DNA of 64,000 nt. It comes from Erwinia sp050410775 (lineage in GTDB: Bacteria; Pseudomonadota; Gammaproteobacteria; Enterobacterales; Enterobacteriaceae). Under the pieces are notes generated by a model, which saw only the letters and a program-made list of their open reading frames with translations, made no database searches and was not told where the DNA came from. Each line of letters opens with the position of its first letter. Within the stretch, counting starts at the first letter, position 1. This document shows positions 1 to 9,437 of this stretch, piece after piece. The DNA lies in NCBI RefSeq assembly GCF_050410775.1, contig NZ_CP191229.1; one strand, 5' to 3'. The translations under genes and the position numbers were made by a program.

Positions 1-24
1 GGCCAGGCTTGTCTGGATTACTGA

Positions 25-1503
25 TTAACCAGCAACGGCAATACGCTTCATATCGGTCATATAGCCACGCAGTTTGCGACCAACAGATTCAATCGGATGG
101 TTGCGAATCGCTTCGTTCACATCACGCAGCTGCGCATTATCCACCGCCGCTGAAGCCGCCTCCGCTTTACCCAGATCGCCCGGTTGCAGCGTGGTCATAA
201 ACTCTTTCAGCAGCGGTACGGCCGCATAAGAGAACAGATAGTTGCCATATTCTGCGGTATCAGAGATAACCACGTTCATCTCATACAGGCGCTTACGGGC
301 AATGGTGTTGGCGATCAGCGGCAGCTCATGCAGGGATTCGTAATACGCAGACTCTTCAATGATGCCAGCATCAACCATAGTTTCAAACGCCAGCTCAACG
401 CCTGCTTTCACCATGGCGATCATCAGCACGCCCTGATCGAAGTAATCCTGCTCGCCAATTTTCCCTTCATACTGCGGCGCGGTTTCAAAGGCCGTTTTAC
501 CGGTCTCTTCACGCCAGCCCAGCAGATTTTTATCGTCATTAGCCCAGTCGGCCATCATGCCGGAAGAGAATTCGCCCGAGATGATGTCATCCATGTGCTT
601 CTGAAACAGCGGTGCCATGATGGTTTTCAGCTGTTCTGACAGCGTAAACGCACGGACTTTCGCCGGGTTAGAGAGGCGATCCATCATCAGGGTGATGCCG
701 CCCTGCTTCAGCGCCTCGGTCACGGTTTCCCAGCCAAACTGGATCAGCTTCTCAGCGTAAGCCGGATCGGTCCCTTCCGCCACCAGCTTGTCGAAGCAGA
801 GCAGAGAACCTGCCTGCAGCATGCCGCACAGGATAGTCTGCTCGCCCATCAGATCCGATTTCACTTCGGCAACGAAAGAGGATTCCAGCACGCCGGCACG
901 GTGACCGCCGGTGGCCGCTGCCCAGGCTTTGGCAATGGCCATACCTTCGCCTTTCGGATCGTTTTCCGGGTGTACTGCAATCAGCGTTGGCACGCCGAAA
1001 CCACGTTTGTACTCTTCACGGACTTCCGTACCCGGGCATTTTGGAGCAACCATGACCACGGTGATATCTTTACGAACCTGCTCGCCCACTTCCACAATGT
1101 TAAACCCGTGGGAGTAGCCCAGCGCGGCGCCGTCTTTCATCAGCGGCTGAACGGCCTGGACAACGGCGCTGTGCTGCTTGTCTGGCGTCAGGTTAACGAC
1201 CAGATCGGCCTGCGGGATCAGTTCTTCATAGGTGCCGACTTTGAAGCCGTTTTCCGTCGCTTTGCGCCATGAGGCACGTTTTTCTGCAATAGCCTCTTCA
1301 CGCAGTGCATAGGCGATATCCAGACCGGAATCGCGCATGTTAAGGCCCTGGTTCAGACCCTGAGCGCCACAGCCAACAATCACGACTTTCTTCCCTTTCA
1401 GGTAGCTCGCTTCATCAGCAAATTCGTCGCGCGCCATAAAACGACATTTGCCTAACTGCGCTAACTGGTTGCGCAGGTTCAATGTGTTGAAATAGTTAGC
1501 CAT
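25..1503 (-). CDS. ilvC: Ketol-acid reductoisomerase (acetohydroxyacid isomeroreductase)
   Basis: Catalyses the NADPH-dependent isomerisation and reduction of acetolactate and acetohydroxybutyrate, the second common step of valine, isoleucine and leucine synthesis, in the cytosol. The 492-residue protein is the long (class II) form typical of enterobacteria. The N-terminal Rossmann segment with VVIVGCGAQGLNQGLNMRDSG is visible at about residues 39-60, followed by the duplicated knotted C-terminal domain. The start at 1503 is preceded by GGAG at good spacing. It is divergent from its activator gene ilvY across a 165-base gap, as in E. coli, where IlvY induces ilvC in response to its substrates. 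The protein is complete, ending 25 bases from the window edge. Confidence 0.97.
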   Translation of the reverse strand: MANYFNTLNLRNQLAQLGKCRFMARDEFADEASYLKGKKVVIVGCGAQGLNQGLNMRDSGLDIAYALREEAIAEKRASWRKATENGFKVGTYEELIPQADLVVNLTPDKQHSAVVQAVQPLMKDGAALGYSHGFNIVEVGEQVRKDITVVMVAPKCPGTEVREEYKRGFGVPTLIAVHPENDPKGEGMAIAKAWAAATGGHRAGVLESSFVAEVKSDLMGEQTILCGMLQAGSLLCFDKLVAEGTDPAYAEKLIQFGWETVTEALKQGGITLMMDRLSNPAKVRAFTLSEQLKTIMAPLFQKHMDDIISGEFSSGMMADWANDDKNLLGWREETGKTAFETAPQYEGKIGEQDYFDQGVLMIAMVKAGVELAFETMVDAGIIEESAYYESLHELPLIANTIARKRLYEMNVVISDTAEYGNYLFSYAAVPLLKEFMTTLQPGDLGKAEAASAAVDNAQLRDVNEAIRNHPIESVGRKLRGYMTDMKRIAVAG

Positions 1504-1630
1504 GGGTACTCCGTATAGGGTTATCTGGGTCTTTTAATAAGGTGGGTAAGCAGCGCGCTGCTTACCCTGAATAATCCTTATCATATGACAGGAAATGCAT
1601 TGCTTAAATTGATATATTAACAACGTGACA

Positions 1631-1645
1631 TTGCAAGAACTGCAA
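1631..1645. promoter_or_regulatory. Probable IlvY operator in the ilvY-ilvC intergenic region
   Basis: A perfect 5-5-5 inverted repeat (TTGCA, 5 bases, TGCAA) lies 24 bases before the ilvY start. It has the T-N11-A form expected of a LysR-family site. E. coli IlvY is known to bind operators between these two genes. Assigning this palindrome to IlvY is inference from position and symmetry. Confidence 0.55.
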
Positions 1646-1668
1646 CGTAAAAATGAGGCCGCCATCGC

Positions 1669-2550
1669 ATGGATCTCCGTGACCTGAAACTGTTCCTTCA
1701 TCTGGCGGAAAGCCGCCACTTTGGCCGCAGCGCAAGGGCGATGCACGTCAGTCCTTCCACGTTGTCACGTCAGATACAGCGGCTGGAAGAGGACCTTGGC
1801 CAGGCGCTGTTCCTGCGGGACAACCGCACGGTCACCCTGACTGACGCTGGCGAGCAGCTGCGTCAGTTTGCCCAGCACACGCTTTTGCAGTATCAGCATC
1901 TGCTCCATTCCATCGGGCAGAATGGCCCGTCGCTAAGCGGGGAGCTTCGTCTTTTCTGCTCAGTGACGGCGGCTTACAGCCATTTGCCGCCGATTCTGGA
2001 TCGCTTCCGCGCTGAACATCCCCTTGTAGAAATTAAGCTGACAACCGGCGATGCCGCAGATGCCGTGGAAAAGGTGCAAAGCACAGAGGCGGATATTGCG
2101 ATTGCCGGACGCCCGGAAACGCTGCCGGCCAGTATCGGTTTTACGCCGATTGGGCTGATCCCGCTAGTGTTGATTGCCCCTGCGCTACCCTGCCCGGTGC
2201 GCACGCAGGCGACAGAAGCTGAACCAGCCTGGTCTGAGATCCCCTTTATTCTGCCTGACCAGGGCCCCGCCAGGCAGCGCATCGATTTGTGGTTCCGCCG
2301 CCGCCGTATTCCCAATCCGCTGATTTACGCGACGGTCGCCGGGCACGAAGCGATTGTCTCCATGGTAGCGCTGGGATGCGGCATTGCGCTGCTGCCTGAC
2401 GTTGTGCTGGAGAACAGCCCGGAGTCGGTGCGGAATCGTATTCTTGAGCTGGATAATGTGGAGATGGTCGCGCCGTTCGAACTGGGCGTTTGCGTACAAA
2501 AAAAGCGGCTCAGTGAGCCGCTTATTGATGCGTTCTGGGCATTAATGTAG
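1669..2550 (+). CDS. ilvY: LysR-type activator of ilvC
   Basis: Transcription activator that senses acetolactate or acetohydroxybutyrate and switches on ilvC. The 293-residue protein begins MDLRDLKLFLHLAESRHFGR, a typical LysR winged-helix start, with the recognition helix around SPSTLSRQIQRLEEDLG (about residues 28-44) and a type 2 periplasmic-binding-like effector domain after residue 90. It is divergent from ilvC and convergent with ilvA; its stop codon directly abuts the ilvA stop codon. Its last codons contain a 9-bp stem that acts on the opposite strand as the ilv operon terminator (2497-2523). Confidence 0.96.
   Translation: MDLRDLKLFLHLAESRHFGRSARAMHVSPSTLSRQIQRLEEDLGQALFLRDNRTVTLTDAGEQLRQFAQHTLLQYQHLLHSIGQNGPSLSGELRLFCSVTAAYSHLPPILDRFRAEHPLVEIKLTTGDAADAVEKVQSTEADIAIAGRPETLPASIGFTPIGLIPLVLIAPALPCPVRTQATEAEPAWSEIPFILPDQGPARQRIDLWFRRRRIPNPLIYATVAGHEAIVSMVALGCGIALLPDVVLENSPESVRNRILELDNVEMVAPFELGVCVQKKRLSEPLIDAFWALM
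2497..2523 (-). terminator. Intrinsic terminator of the ilvLGMEDA operon, inside the ilvY coding sequence
   Basis: Read on the minus strand, a perfect 9-bp stem (AAGCGGCTC / GAGCCGCTT) with a 3-base loop is followed by seven T residues, 28 bases after the ilvA stop. The same bases encode the C-terminal KKRLSEPL of IlvY on the plus strand. Confidence 0.8.
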
Positions 2551-4095
2551 CTAGCCTGCCAGGAAGAAGCTGAAGGCCGGGTTACTGCTTTCATCATGAA
2601 AATCATAGCCCAGCTCGGCAAGGTGCGCTTCAAACTGGGGTTCGCTGTCGCTCAGCTCAAACCCGGCCAGCACCCGGCCATAGTCGGTACCGTGGCTGCG
2701 ATAATGGAACAGGGAAATATTCCAGTGCGTGCCCAGGGTTTGCAGGAAGCGCAGCAGCGCGCCGGGCGACTCCGGAAACTCAAAGCTGAACAGCCGTTCG
2801 CGCAGCGGTTTTGAAGGGCGACCGCCGACCATATAGCGCACGTGCAGCTTGGCCATCTCATCATCAGAAAGATCGACGACCTTATAGCCGCCTTCGCCCA
2901 GCTGCTGAAGAATTTCGCTGCGCTCTTCCCGCCCACGCGTCAGCCGGACGCCGACAAAAATGCAGGCGTTATCGGCATTCGCATAACGGTAGTTGAACTC
3001 GGTGACGGAACGGCCCCCCAGCAGCTGACAAAATTTCAGGAAACTGCCTTTTTGCTCCGGGATCGTCACGGCCAGCAAGGCTTCACGCTGCTCACCCAGC
3101 TCACAGCGTTCCGAGACATAACGTAAACCGTGAAAGTTTACGTTGGCGCCGGACAGCACGTGCGCCAGACGTTCTCCCTTAACCTGATGCTGCTGGATAT
3201 ACTTCTTCATCCCGGCCAGCGCCAGCGCACCTGATGGCTCAGCCACCGCCCGGACATCCTCAAACAGATCTTTCATCGCGGCGCAGATAGCATCGCTGTC
3301 TACGGTGATGATGTCATCGAGATATTCCTTACACAAACGGAAGGTTTCGTTGCCGATGCGTTTTACCGCCACGCCTTCAGCAAAGCCGCCGACGCGGGGC
3401 AGATCGACAGGATGGCCCGCTTCCAGCGCCGCCTTCAGACAGGCAGAGTCTTCCGCCTCCACGGCGATCACCTTAATTTGCGGCATCAGTTGCTTAATCA
3501 GCACCGCTACGCCAGCCGCAAGGCCGCCGCCGCCTACCGGCACAAATACGCGGTCGATATGCGCATCCTGCTGTAAAAGCTCCATCGCCAGCGTTCCCTG
3601 CCCGGCTATCACCATCGGATGATCGAACGGTGGAACAAAGGTGTAGCCCTGCTGTCCCGCCAGCTCAATCGCCTTCGCCTTCGCTTCGTCAAAATTGGCG
3701 CCAAACAGATAAGCCTCACCGCCAAACGCCCGCACCGCATCCACCTTGATATCGGCGGTAGTCACCGGCATCACGATCAGCGATTTAATGCCCAGTCGCG
3801 TTGCCGACAGCGCCACGCCCTGCGCGTGATTTCCCGCTGAGGCGGTAATAACCCCCCGGGCCTTCTGCTCCTCGTTAAGAGTGGCAATCATCGCGTAAGC
3901 CCCGCGCAGCTTGAAGCTGTGCACTGGCTGTCGATCTTCGCGCTTCACCAGGATGGTGTTGCCCAGACGGGAAGAGATCTTCTCCATCTTCTGCAACGGC
4001 GTGACCTGCGCCACTTCATACACTGGCGCACGCAGCACCGCGCGAAGATACTCAGCGCCGCACGGTTCGTCAGATAGCGGTTGAGACTCAGCCAT
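2551..4095 (-). CDS. ilvA: Threonine deaminase (biosynthetic, allosteric)
   Basis: PLP-dependent enzyme that converts threonine to 2-oxobutanoate, the committed step of isoleucine synthesis. The protein is 514 residues, the same length as in E. coli. The PLP lysine is K62 in HSFKLRGAYAM, and the phosphate-binding glycine loop VPVGGGGLAAGVA is near residues 185-197. Two ACT-like regulatory domains fill residues 330-514 and mediate isoleucine inhibition and valine activation in the family. It is the last gene of the ilv operon, 5 bases after ilvD, and ends against ilvY. Confidence 0.97.
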   Translation of the reverse strand: MAESQPLSDEPCGAEYLRAVLRAPVYEVAQVTPLQKMEKISSRLGNTILVKREDRQPVHSFKLRGAYAMIATLNEEQKARGVITASAGNHAQGVALSATRLGIKSLIVMPVTTADIKVDAVRAFGGEAYLFGANFDEAKAKAIELAGQQGYTFVPPFDHPMVIAGQGTLAMELLQQDAHIDRVFVPVGGGGLAAGVAVLIKQLMPQIKVIAVEAEDSACLKAALEAGHPVDLPRVGGFAEGVAVKRIGNETFRLCKEYLDDIITVDSDAICAAMKDLFEDVRAVAEPSGALALAGMKKYIQQHQVKGERLAHVLSGANVNFHGLRYVSERCELGEQREALLAVTIPEQKGSFLKFCQLLGGRSVTEFNYRYANADNACIFVGVRLTRGREERSEILQQLGEGGYKVVDLSDDEMAKLHVRYMVGGRPSKPLRERLFSFEFPESPGALLRFLQTLGTHWNISLFHYRSHGTDYGRVLAGFELSDSEPQFEAHLAELGYDFHDESSNPAFSFFLAG

Positions 4096-4100
4096 AATTG

Positions 4101-5951
4101 TTAGCCTCCCAGCTTGCTCTTGTCGCGGACGGCGCCTTTATCTGCGCTGGTCGCCAGTAAGGCATAAGCACGCAGGGCAAAGGAGACCTCACGCTCGCGA
4201 TTGTGCGGCGTGTAGGCCGCCTCACCGCGCGCTTCTTCCTCTTCACGACGGGTGTGCAGCTCATTGGCCGGCACATCCACCTTGATGCCGCGGTTAGGAA
4301 TATCGATATCGATCATATCGCCATCTTTAACCAGCGCAATGGTGCCGCCGCTGGCCGCTTCGGGTGAAGCATGGCCGATTGAGAGGCCAGAGGTGCCGCC
4401 AGAGAAGCGCCCGTCGGTGATTAATGCACAGCTTTTTCCGAGACCCATTGATTTCAGATAGGTGGTCGGGTAGAGCATTTCCTGCATCCCCGGTCCGCCT
4501 TTCGGGCCTTCATAGCGGATCACCACAACATCGCCCGCCACGACTTTACCGCCCAGAATCGCCGCCACCGCGTCGTCCTGACTTTCGTAAACTTTTGCCG
4601 GGCCGCGGAAGGTATGGCTCTCTTTTTCCACGCCAGCGGTTTTGACGATACAGCCATCCTCTGCGAGATTACCGTAAAGCACGGCCAAGCCGCCGTCCTG
4701 ACTGAAGGCGAATTCGCGCGCACGAATACAACCTTCCTGACGATCGTCATCCAGCGTATCCCAGCGGCAGTCCTGCGAGAACGCCTGAGTAGTACGGATA
4801 CCCGCTGGTCCCGCACGGAACATTTTTTTCACTTCTTCATCTTTGGTCAGCATGATGTCGTACTGATCCAGTGTCTCCTGAAGCGTCAGGCCCAGCACGT
4901 TGCGGACGTCTTGATTCATCAGACCGGCCCGGCTTAGCTCGCCAAGAATACCGAATACGCCGCCAGCGCGGTGAACATCTTCCATGTGGTATTTCGGCGT
5001 ACTTGGCGCCACTTTACACAGGTGCGGTACTTTACGTGACAGGCGATCGATATCTGACATATTAAAATCGATATCGCCTTCCAGCGCTGCGGCCAGCAGG
5101 TGCAGAACGGTATTCGTGGAGCCGCCCATCGCAATATCCAGCGTCATGGCGTTTTCAAATGCCGCTTTACTGGCGATATGCCGCGGCAGCGCGCTTTCGT
5201 CATCCTGCTGATAGTAGCGGTTGGCCAGCTCTACAATGCGCTTACCGGCATTCAGGAACAGTGCTTTACGGTCCGCGTGCGTCGCCAGCAGCGAGCCGTT
5301 GCCCGGCTGAGAGAGGCCCAGCGCTTCGGTCAGGCAGTTCATTGAGTTAGCGGTAAACATGCCGGAGCAGGAACCGCAGGTTGGACAGGCTGAGCGTTCA
5401 ATCTGCTCGCTGTCGGCGTCGCTGACGTTCGGGTTCGCGCCCTGGATCATCGCATCGACGAGGTCCAGCTTAATGATTTTGTCGGAGAGCTTGGTTTTAC
5501 CGGCTTCCATCGGGCCGCCGGAAACGAAGATCACCGGAATATTCAGACGCAGGGACGCCATCAGCATTCCCGGCGTGATTTTGTCGCAGTTAGAGATACA
5601 GACCATGGCGTCAGCACAGTGCGCATTCACCATGTACTCGACGGAGTCTGCAATTAGCTCACGCGAAGGCAGGGAGTAAAGCATGCCGCCATGCCCCATC
5701 GCGATCCCATCATCCACCGCAATGGTATTGAACTCTTTAGCCACGCCGCCGGAAGCTTCAATCTGCTCAGCAACCAGTTTCCCCATATCGCGCAGGTGAA
5801 CGTGCCCCGGCACGAACTGGGTAAATGAGTTAACTACTGCAATGATGGGCTTACCGAAATCGCCATCGGTCATTCCGGTAGCGCGCCACAGGGCACGGGC
5901 ACCGGCCATATTGCGGCCATGAGTGGTGGTGGCGGAACGTAACTTAGGCAT
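4101..5951 (-). CDS. ilvD: Dihydroxyacid dehydratase
   Basis: Iron-sulfur enzyme that dehydrates 2,3-dihydroxy acids to 2-oxo acids, the third common step of valine and isoleucine synthesis. The 616-residue protein has the family cysteine motifs CISNCDKITPGM (about residues 117-128) and CPTCGSCSGMFTANSM (about 192-207), which ligate the cluster. The start MPKLRSATTTHGRNMAGARA matches the family. It lies 59 bases after ilvE and 5 bases before ilvA in the same operon. Confidence 0.97.
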   Translation of the reverse strand: MPKLRSATTTHGRNMAGARALWRATGMTDGDFGKPIIAVVNSFTQFVPGHVHLRDMGKLVAEQIEASGGVAKEFNTIAVDDGIAMGHGGMLYSLPSRELIADSVEYMVNAHCADAMVCISNCDKITPGMLMASLRLNIPVIFVSGGPMEAGKTKLSDKIIKLDLVDAMIQGANPNVSDADSEQIERSACPTCGSCSGMFTANSMNCLTEALGLSQPGNGSLLATHADRKALFLNAGKRIVELANRYYQQDDESALPRHIASKAAFENAMTLDIAMGGSTNTVLHLLAAALEGDIDFNMSDIDRLSRKVPHLCKVAPSTPKYHMEDVHRAGGVFGILGELSRAGLMNQDVRNVLGLTLQETLDQYDIMLTKDEEVKKMFRAGPAGIRTTQAFSQDCRWDTLDDDRQEGCIRAREFAFSQDGGLAVLYGNLAEDGCIVKTAGVEKESHTFRGPAKVYESQDDAVAAILGGKVVAGDVVVIRYEGPKGGPGMQEMLYPTTYLKSMGLGKSCALITDGRFSGGTSGLSIGHASPEAASGGTIALVKDGDMIDIDIPNRGIKVDVPANELHTRREEEEARGEAAYTPHNREREVSFALRAYALLATSADKGAVRDKSKLGG

Positions 5952-6010
5952 GCTTATACTCCAGAATCAGGTAGTGCGCGGACGTCTTTTGACGCCCGCT
6001 CATGTAATTA

Positions 6011-6937
6011 TTATGGGTTAACCGAATCCAGCCAGCCCCATTTGTCTTCCGTTTCGCCAGTAAACAGGCCGAAGAAGGCCGCCTGAATGCGGGCAGTCAC
6101 CGGACCGCGCTTGCCTTCACCCACCTGGATGCCATCAACGCTGCGTACCGGCGTGATTTCAGCCGCGGTACCGGACATAAAGATTTCGTCAGCCAGGTAG
6201 AGAGACTCACGTGACAGCACCTGCTCGCGAACTTCAATCCCCAAATCTTTTGCTAACTTGATGATCGCGTCACGCGTGATGCCCGGCAGCGCAGAAGAAG
6301 TGAACGGCGGCGTAAACAGAATGCCGTCTTTCACTTCGAACAGGTTCTCACCGGCACCTTCAGAGACATAGCCCTGAGTATCGAGCGCGATACCTTCCTG
6401 ATAGCCGTGACGACGCGCTTCGCTGCCGACCAGCAGAGAGGAGAGGTAATTACCGCCGGCTTTTGCGGCAGTTGGGATAGTGTTAGGGGCCACACGGTTC
6501 CAGGAAGAAACCATGGCATCAATCCCCTGCTCCAGCGCTTCCGGGCCCAGGTAGGCACCCCATGGGAAGGCGGCGATAATCACATCAGTGCTGAACCCTT
6601 CCGGCGGGTTGACGCCCAGACCGACGTCACCGACGAACACTAGCGGACGAATATAAGCACTTTTCAGTTTGTTAACGCGAAGCACTTCGCGGCACGCTTC
6701 CATCAGTTCATCAACGCTCTGGGTAACTGGAAAGCGGTAAATTTTTGCAGAGTCACGCAGGCGCTGCATATGTTCACGATGGCGGAAGACTACCGGGCCC
6801 TTGTGCGAGTCGTAGCAGCGGACGCCTTCAAAGACGGACGTACCGTAATGCAGCGCGTGAGACATGACGCTGACTTTCGCATCTTCCCACTTAACCATCT
6901 CGCCATTGAACCAGATAAAGTCAGCTTTCTTCGTCAT
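6011..6937 (-). CDS. ilvE: Branched-chain amino acid aminotransferase
   Basis: Transfers the amino group of glutamate to the 2-oxo acid precursors of valine, leucine and isoleucine using PLP. The 308-residue class IV aminotransferase shows the expected PLP lysine in AKAGGNYLSSLL (about residue 159) and the C-terminal EIFMSGTAAEITPV motif. It begins MTKKADFIWFNGEMV as in other enterobacteria. It follows ilvM by 18 bases and precedes ilvD. Confidence 0.97.
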   Translation of the reverse strand: MTKKADFIWFNGEMVKWEDAKVSVMSHALHYGTSVFEGVRCYDSHKGPVVFRHREHMQRLRDSAKIYRFPVTQSVDELMEACREVLRVNKLKSAYIRPLVFVGDVGLGVNPPEGFSTDVIIAAFPWGAYLGPEALEQGIDAMVSSWNRVAPNTIPTAAKAGGNYLSSLLVGSEARRHGYQEGIALDTQGYVSEGAGENLFEVKDGILFTPPFTSSALPGITRDAIIKLAKDLGIEVREQVLSRESLYLADEIFMSGTAAEITPVRSVDGIQVGEGKRGPVTARIQAAFFGLFTGETEDKWGWLDSVNP

Positions 6938-6955
6938 TCTTGTTTCCTTTCGCGC

Positions 6956-7213
6956 TCAGGCGCGGATTTGTTGTGTTGTCTGTTGTTGGACCTGGACGCA
7001 TGCAACATCCATCAGCTTGCTTAACTGCGTTGACAGTAAATCGACAGAGCGCGGGCTGGCAATGGTCATTTCAATATTAATATTGTCAGAGTTCGTCACC
7101 GACGCCATATTCATCGCGGAAATCTGGAAACCACGGTGGCGCACGACGCGCAGGATGCGCTCCAGTATTTCCGGACGGAAGCGCGCTTCGATAGACAATT
7201 GATGCTGCATCAT
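6956..7213 (-). CDS. ilvM: Acetolactate synthase II, small regulatory subunit
   Basis: An 85-residue ACT-domain protein required for full activity of the IlvG catalytic subunit. It begins MMQHQLSIEARFRPEILERI, with an ILRVVRHRGFQISAMNM beta-alpha-beta core. Its start codon overlaps the end of ilvG by 4 bases (7210-7213), which implies translational coupling and stoichiometric assembly. In the family the AHAS II isozyme is insensitive to valine. Confidence 0.96.
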   Translation of the reverse strand: MMQHQLSIEARFRPEILERILRVVRHRGFQISAMNMASVTNSDNINIEMTIASPRSVDLLSTQLSKLMDVACVQVQQQTTQQIRA

Positions 7214-8856
7214 GAGGTTTTCTCCATCATATTTTCGTTGCTGGCGCCGGGCGGCACCAGTGGCCAGACGTTCTCATGTTCGTCAATGGCGACGTGGAGC
7301 ATGTACGGCCCTTCACTCTGCAGCAAAGCCTCTAATGCGGCGTCGACCTGGTCTTTACGTGTGATGCGCTGTCCCGGAATATCGAAGGCGCTGGCAAGCG
7401 TGAGAAAGTCAGGGTTGTCGGACAAATTGGTTTCGCTATAGCGTTCGGAAAAAAACAGCTGCTGCCACTGGCGAACCATGCCTAAACGCTGGTTGTCCAT
7501 CAGCACGATTTTCACCGGCAGTTTTTTCCGTTTGATTGTGCCCAGCTCCTGCACGTTCATCATGAAGGAGCCATCGCCAGATACGCAGATAACCGTATCT
7601 TCAGGGCGGGCAACTTGTGCGCCTACCGCGGCCGGCAGACCGAAACCCATGGTTCCCAGGCCGCTGGAGGTGATGAAATTCTCCGGGCGGGTAAATGACA
7701 TATGCTGAGCGGCCCACATCTGATGCTGGCCCACATCGGTAGTCACCACCGCGCTGTCGGGTTTACGCATCGAAAGCTGCTTGAGGAACAGAGGCGCAAA
7801 GATCGCCTCTCCTGGGTGATCGTAGCGCCAGCCGTGTCCGGCTTTCAGCGCCTGAACGTGTTCACGCCATGCTTCTATTTCCACTGGATGATAGAGGTCA
7901 GGCAACATTTTGTTGAGATTGCCACGCAGTGCAACGTGTGCGGCACGCAGTTTATTCAGCTCAGCGGGATCGATATCCATATGGATTACGCTGGCATGAG
8001 GAGCAAACGTATTCAGCTTGCCGGTTACGCGGTCATCGAAACGGGCGCCAACGGCAATCAACAAATCACACTGCTGCACGGCAAAGTTGGCGGCCTTCGT
8101 CCCGTGCATACCTAACATGCCCAGGTAGCAGGGATCTTCAGCATCCGGCGTCCCCAGTCCTTTCAGCGTGGCAACCACCGGGATGCCGGTCTCTCTGGCA
8201 AACGCCCTTAGCGCCTCCACGGCACCCGCCATACCCACGCCGCCACCCACATACAATACTGGCTTTTTCGCCGTCGCCAACATGGCTCGTGCTTCCTGCA
8301 GCGCCTGAGCAGGATGCTCTTCTTCGTCAACAACAGGCAGTAAATGCGCGGTCAGATCGCCGCTGGCTAACTGGATGTCTTTTGGAATATCAATCAGAAC
8401 AGGCCCGGGACGGCCAGAGGTCGCGATAGCAAAGGCTTCAGCCATAATCTCGGGCAACTCATCAAGCGATGTCACCATAAAGCTATGTTTGGTACAGGCC
8501 AGCGACAGGCCGAGGACATCAATCTCCTGAAAAGCATCGGTGCCGATAAACGCGGAAGAAACCTGACCGGTAATCGCCACAACAGGAACAGAATCCATCA
8601 TCGCGTCCGCAAGGCCGGTAATAAGATTGGTCGCGCCGGGCCCCGAAGTGGCGATACAGACGCCAATTTTTCCGGTAGAGCGGGCATAACCGATCGCAGC
8701 CATGGCTGCACCCTGCTCATGACGGCACAGTAGGTGATCCACGCCGCCATCATAGAGCGCATCATAGACCGGCATAATCGCACCCCCCGGGTAGCCGAAA
8801 ACTGTTCCGACCCCCTGCGCACGCAACGCTTGAACCACCCACTGAGCACCATTCAT
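7210..8856 (-). CDS. ilvG: Acetolactate synthase II, large catalytic subunit (intact)
   Basis: Thiamine-diphosphate enzyme that condenses pyruvate with pyruvate or 2-oxobutanoate. The 548-residue length, counted from MNGAQWVVQALRAQG at 8856, equals the functional enterobacterial enzyme; an upstream in-frame ATG at 8892 exists, but 8856 has a purine-rich GGCGGGG site. The catalytic glutamate is E47 in CRHEQGAA, and the ThDP-binding GDGSFMMNVQELGT stretch lies near residues 426-439. The frame is open throughout, unlike E. coli K-12, where ilvG carries a frameshift. It is the first structural gene of the operon, behind the attenuator. Confidence 0.97.
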   Translation of the reverse strand: MNGAQWVVQALRAQGVGTVFGYPGGAIMPVYDALYDGGVDHLLCRHEQGAAMAAIGYARSTGKIGVCIATSGPGATNLITGLADAMMDSVPVVAITGQVSSAFIGTDAFQEIDVLGLSLACTKHSFMVTSLDELPEIMAEAFAIATSGRPGPVLIDIPKDIQLASGDLTAHLLPVVDEEEHPAQALQEARAMLATAKKPVLYVGGGVGMAGAVEALRAFARETGIPVVATLKGLGTPDAEDPCYLGMLGMHGTKAANFAVQQCDLLIAVGARFDDRVTGKLNTFAPHASVIHMDIDPAELNKLRAAHVALRGNLNKMLPDLYHPVEIEAWREHVQALKAGHGWRYDHPGEAIFAPLFLKQLSMRKPDSAVVTTDVGQHQMWAAQHMSFTRPENFITSSGLGTMGFGLPAAVGAQVARPEDTVICVSGDGSFMMNVQELGTIKRKKLPVKIVLMDNQRLGMVRQWQQLFFSERYSETNLSDNPDFLTLASAFDIPGQRITRKDQVDAALEALLQSEGPYMLHVAIDEHENVWPLVPPGASNENMMEKTS

Positions 8857-8939
8857 AGTTATTTCCCCGCCTCTTGTCGGAAGCGACAGCATTTTATTCT
8901 ACTGCTCATCTTCTGCCTCACTGTCATTGATGGCCTGCC

Positions 8940-8973
8940 AAAAAAAAACCCCCGGACCTTTCGGTGCGGGGGT
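8940..8973 (-). terminator. ilv attenuator (leader terminator)
   Basis: On the minus strand, a GC-rich stem (five C pairing with five G, plus flanking pairs, around a GAAA-like loop) is followed by nine T residues. It lies between the ilvL leader peptide gene and ilvG, which is the position and form of the classical ilvGMEDA attenuator. Ribosome stalling in ilvL would be expected to favour readthrough. Confidence 0.9.
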
Positions 8974-8996
8974 TCTTTCGAAATCAGGCTTGATTT

Positions 8997-9095
8997 TTAA
9001 GCCTTTCTTCCTCCGAGCGTAGCCCCGCACGGCGTGATAATAATCACGACGACGCTAATGACGACCAGGCTTAGGACTCGTAGAAGGGCTTTCAT
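8997..9095 (-). CDS. ilvL: ilv operon leader peptide
   Basis: A 32-residue leader peptide, MKALLRVLSLVVISVVVIII followed by TPCGATLGGRKA. Fourteen of its first twenty residues are Leu, Val or Ile, the amino acids whose charged tRNA levels control the operon. It closely matches the E. coli ilvL peptide in length and pattern. It sits just upstream of the attenuator hairpin at 8940-8973. Confidence 0.93.
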   Translation of the reverse strand: MKALLRVLSLVVISVVVIIITPCGATLGGRKA

Positions 9096-9137
9096 TTGGA
9101 TTCAGTAATTTCGCTTGTTCGAAGTAATGCCTACAGA

Positions 9138-9165
9138 GTTATCACAGTTAGCGTGCAGACTTCAA
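9138..9165 (-). promoter_or_regulatory. Candidate ilvLGMEDA promoter
   Basis: On the minus strand TTGAAG and GATAAC are separated by 16 bases, with a TGT extension before the -10. Initiation would fall about 35-40 bases before ilvL, a typical leader length. The surrounding 9096-9437 gap between ilvL and comM holds no other recognisable gene and includes AT-rich tracts typical of an activated promoter region. Confidence 0.5.
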
Positions 9166-9437
9166 CTTTTTTCATCACTTTATTTTATGGCCTGGTCAAT
9201 TTTTTTCAGAAAAAACGCCAGTAATCAACGGATAAAGCAATACTGAAAAATATTCATAACGTACATGGTGCAATGACTTGTTTATCCCCGGGCGCAATTT
9301 TTCTGAGGGTGCACAAAATTCTTTTTGCAAACTTGTCGCATAACCCGAATCGCTTGCGAACGTACGCTGGAAACATAACGCTGCTTCTGGCCTGCTAATC
9401 GCCTTCCGTACAAACTGGGCGAAAACAAGGAGCGTTT

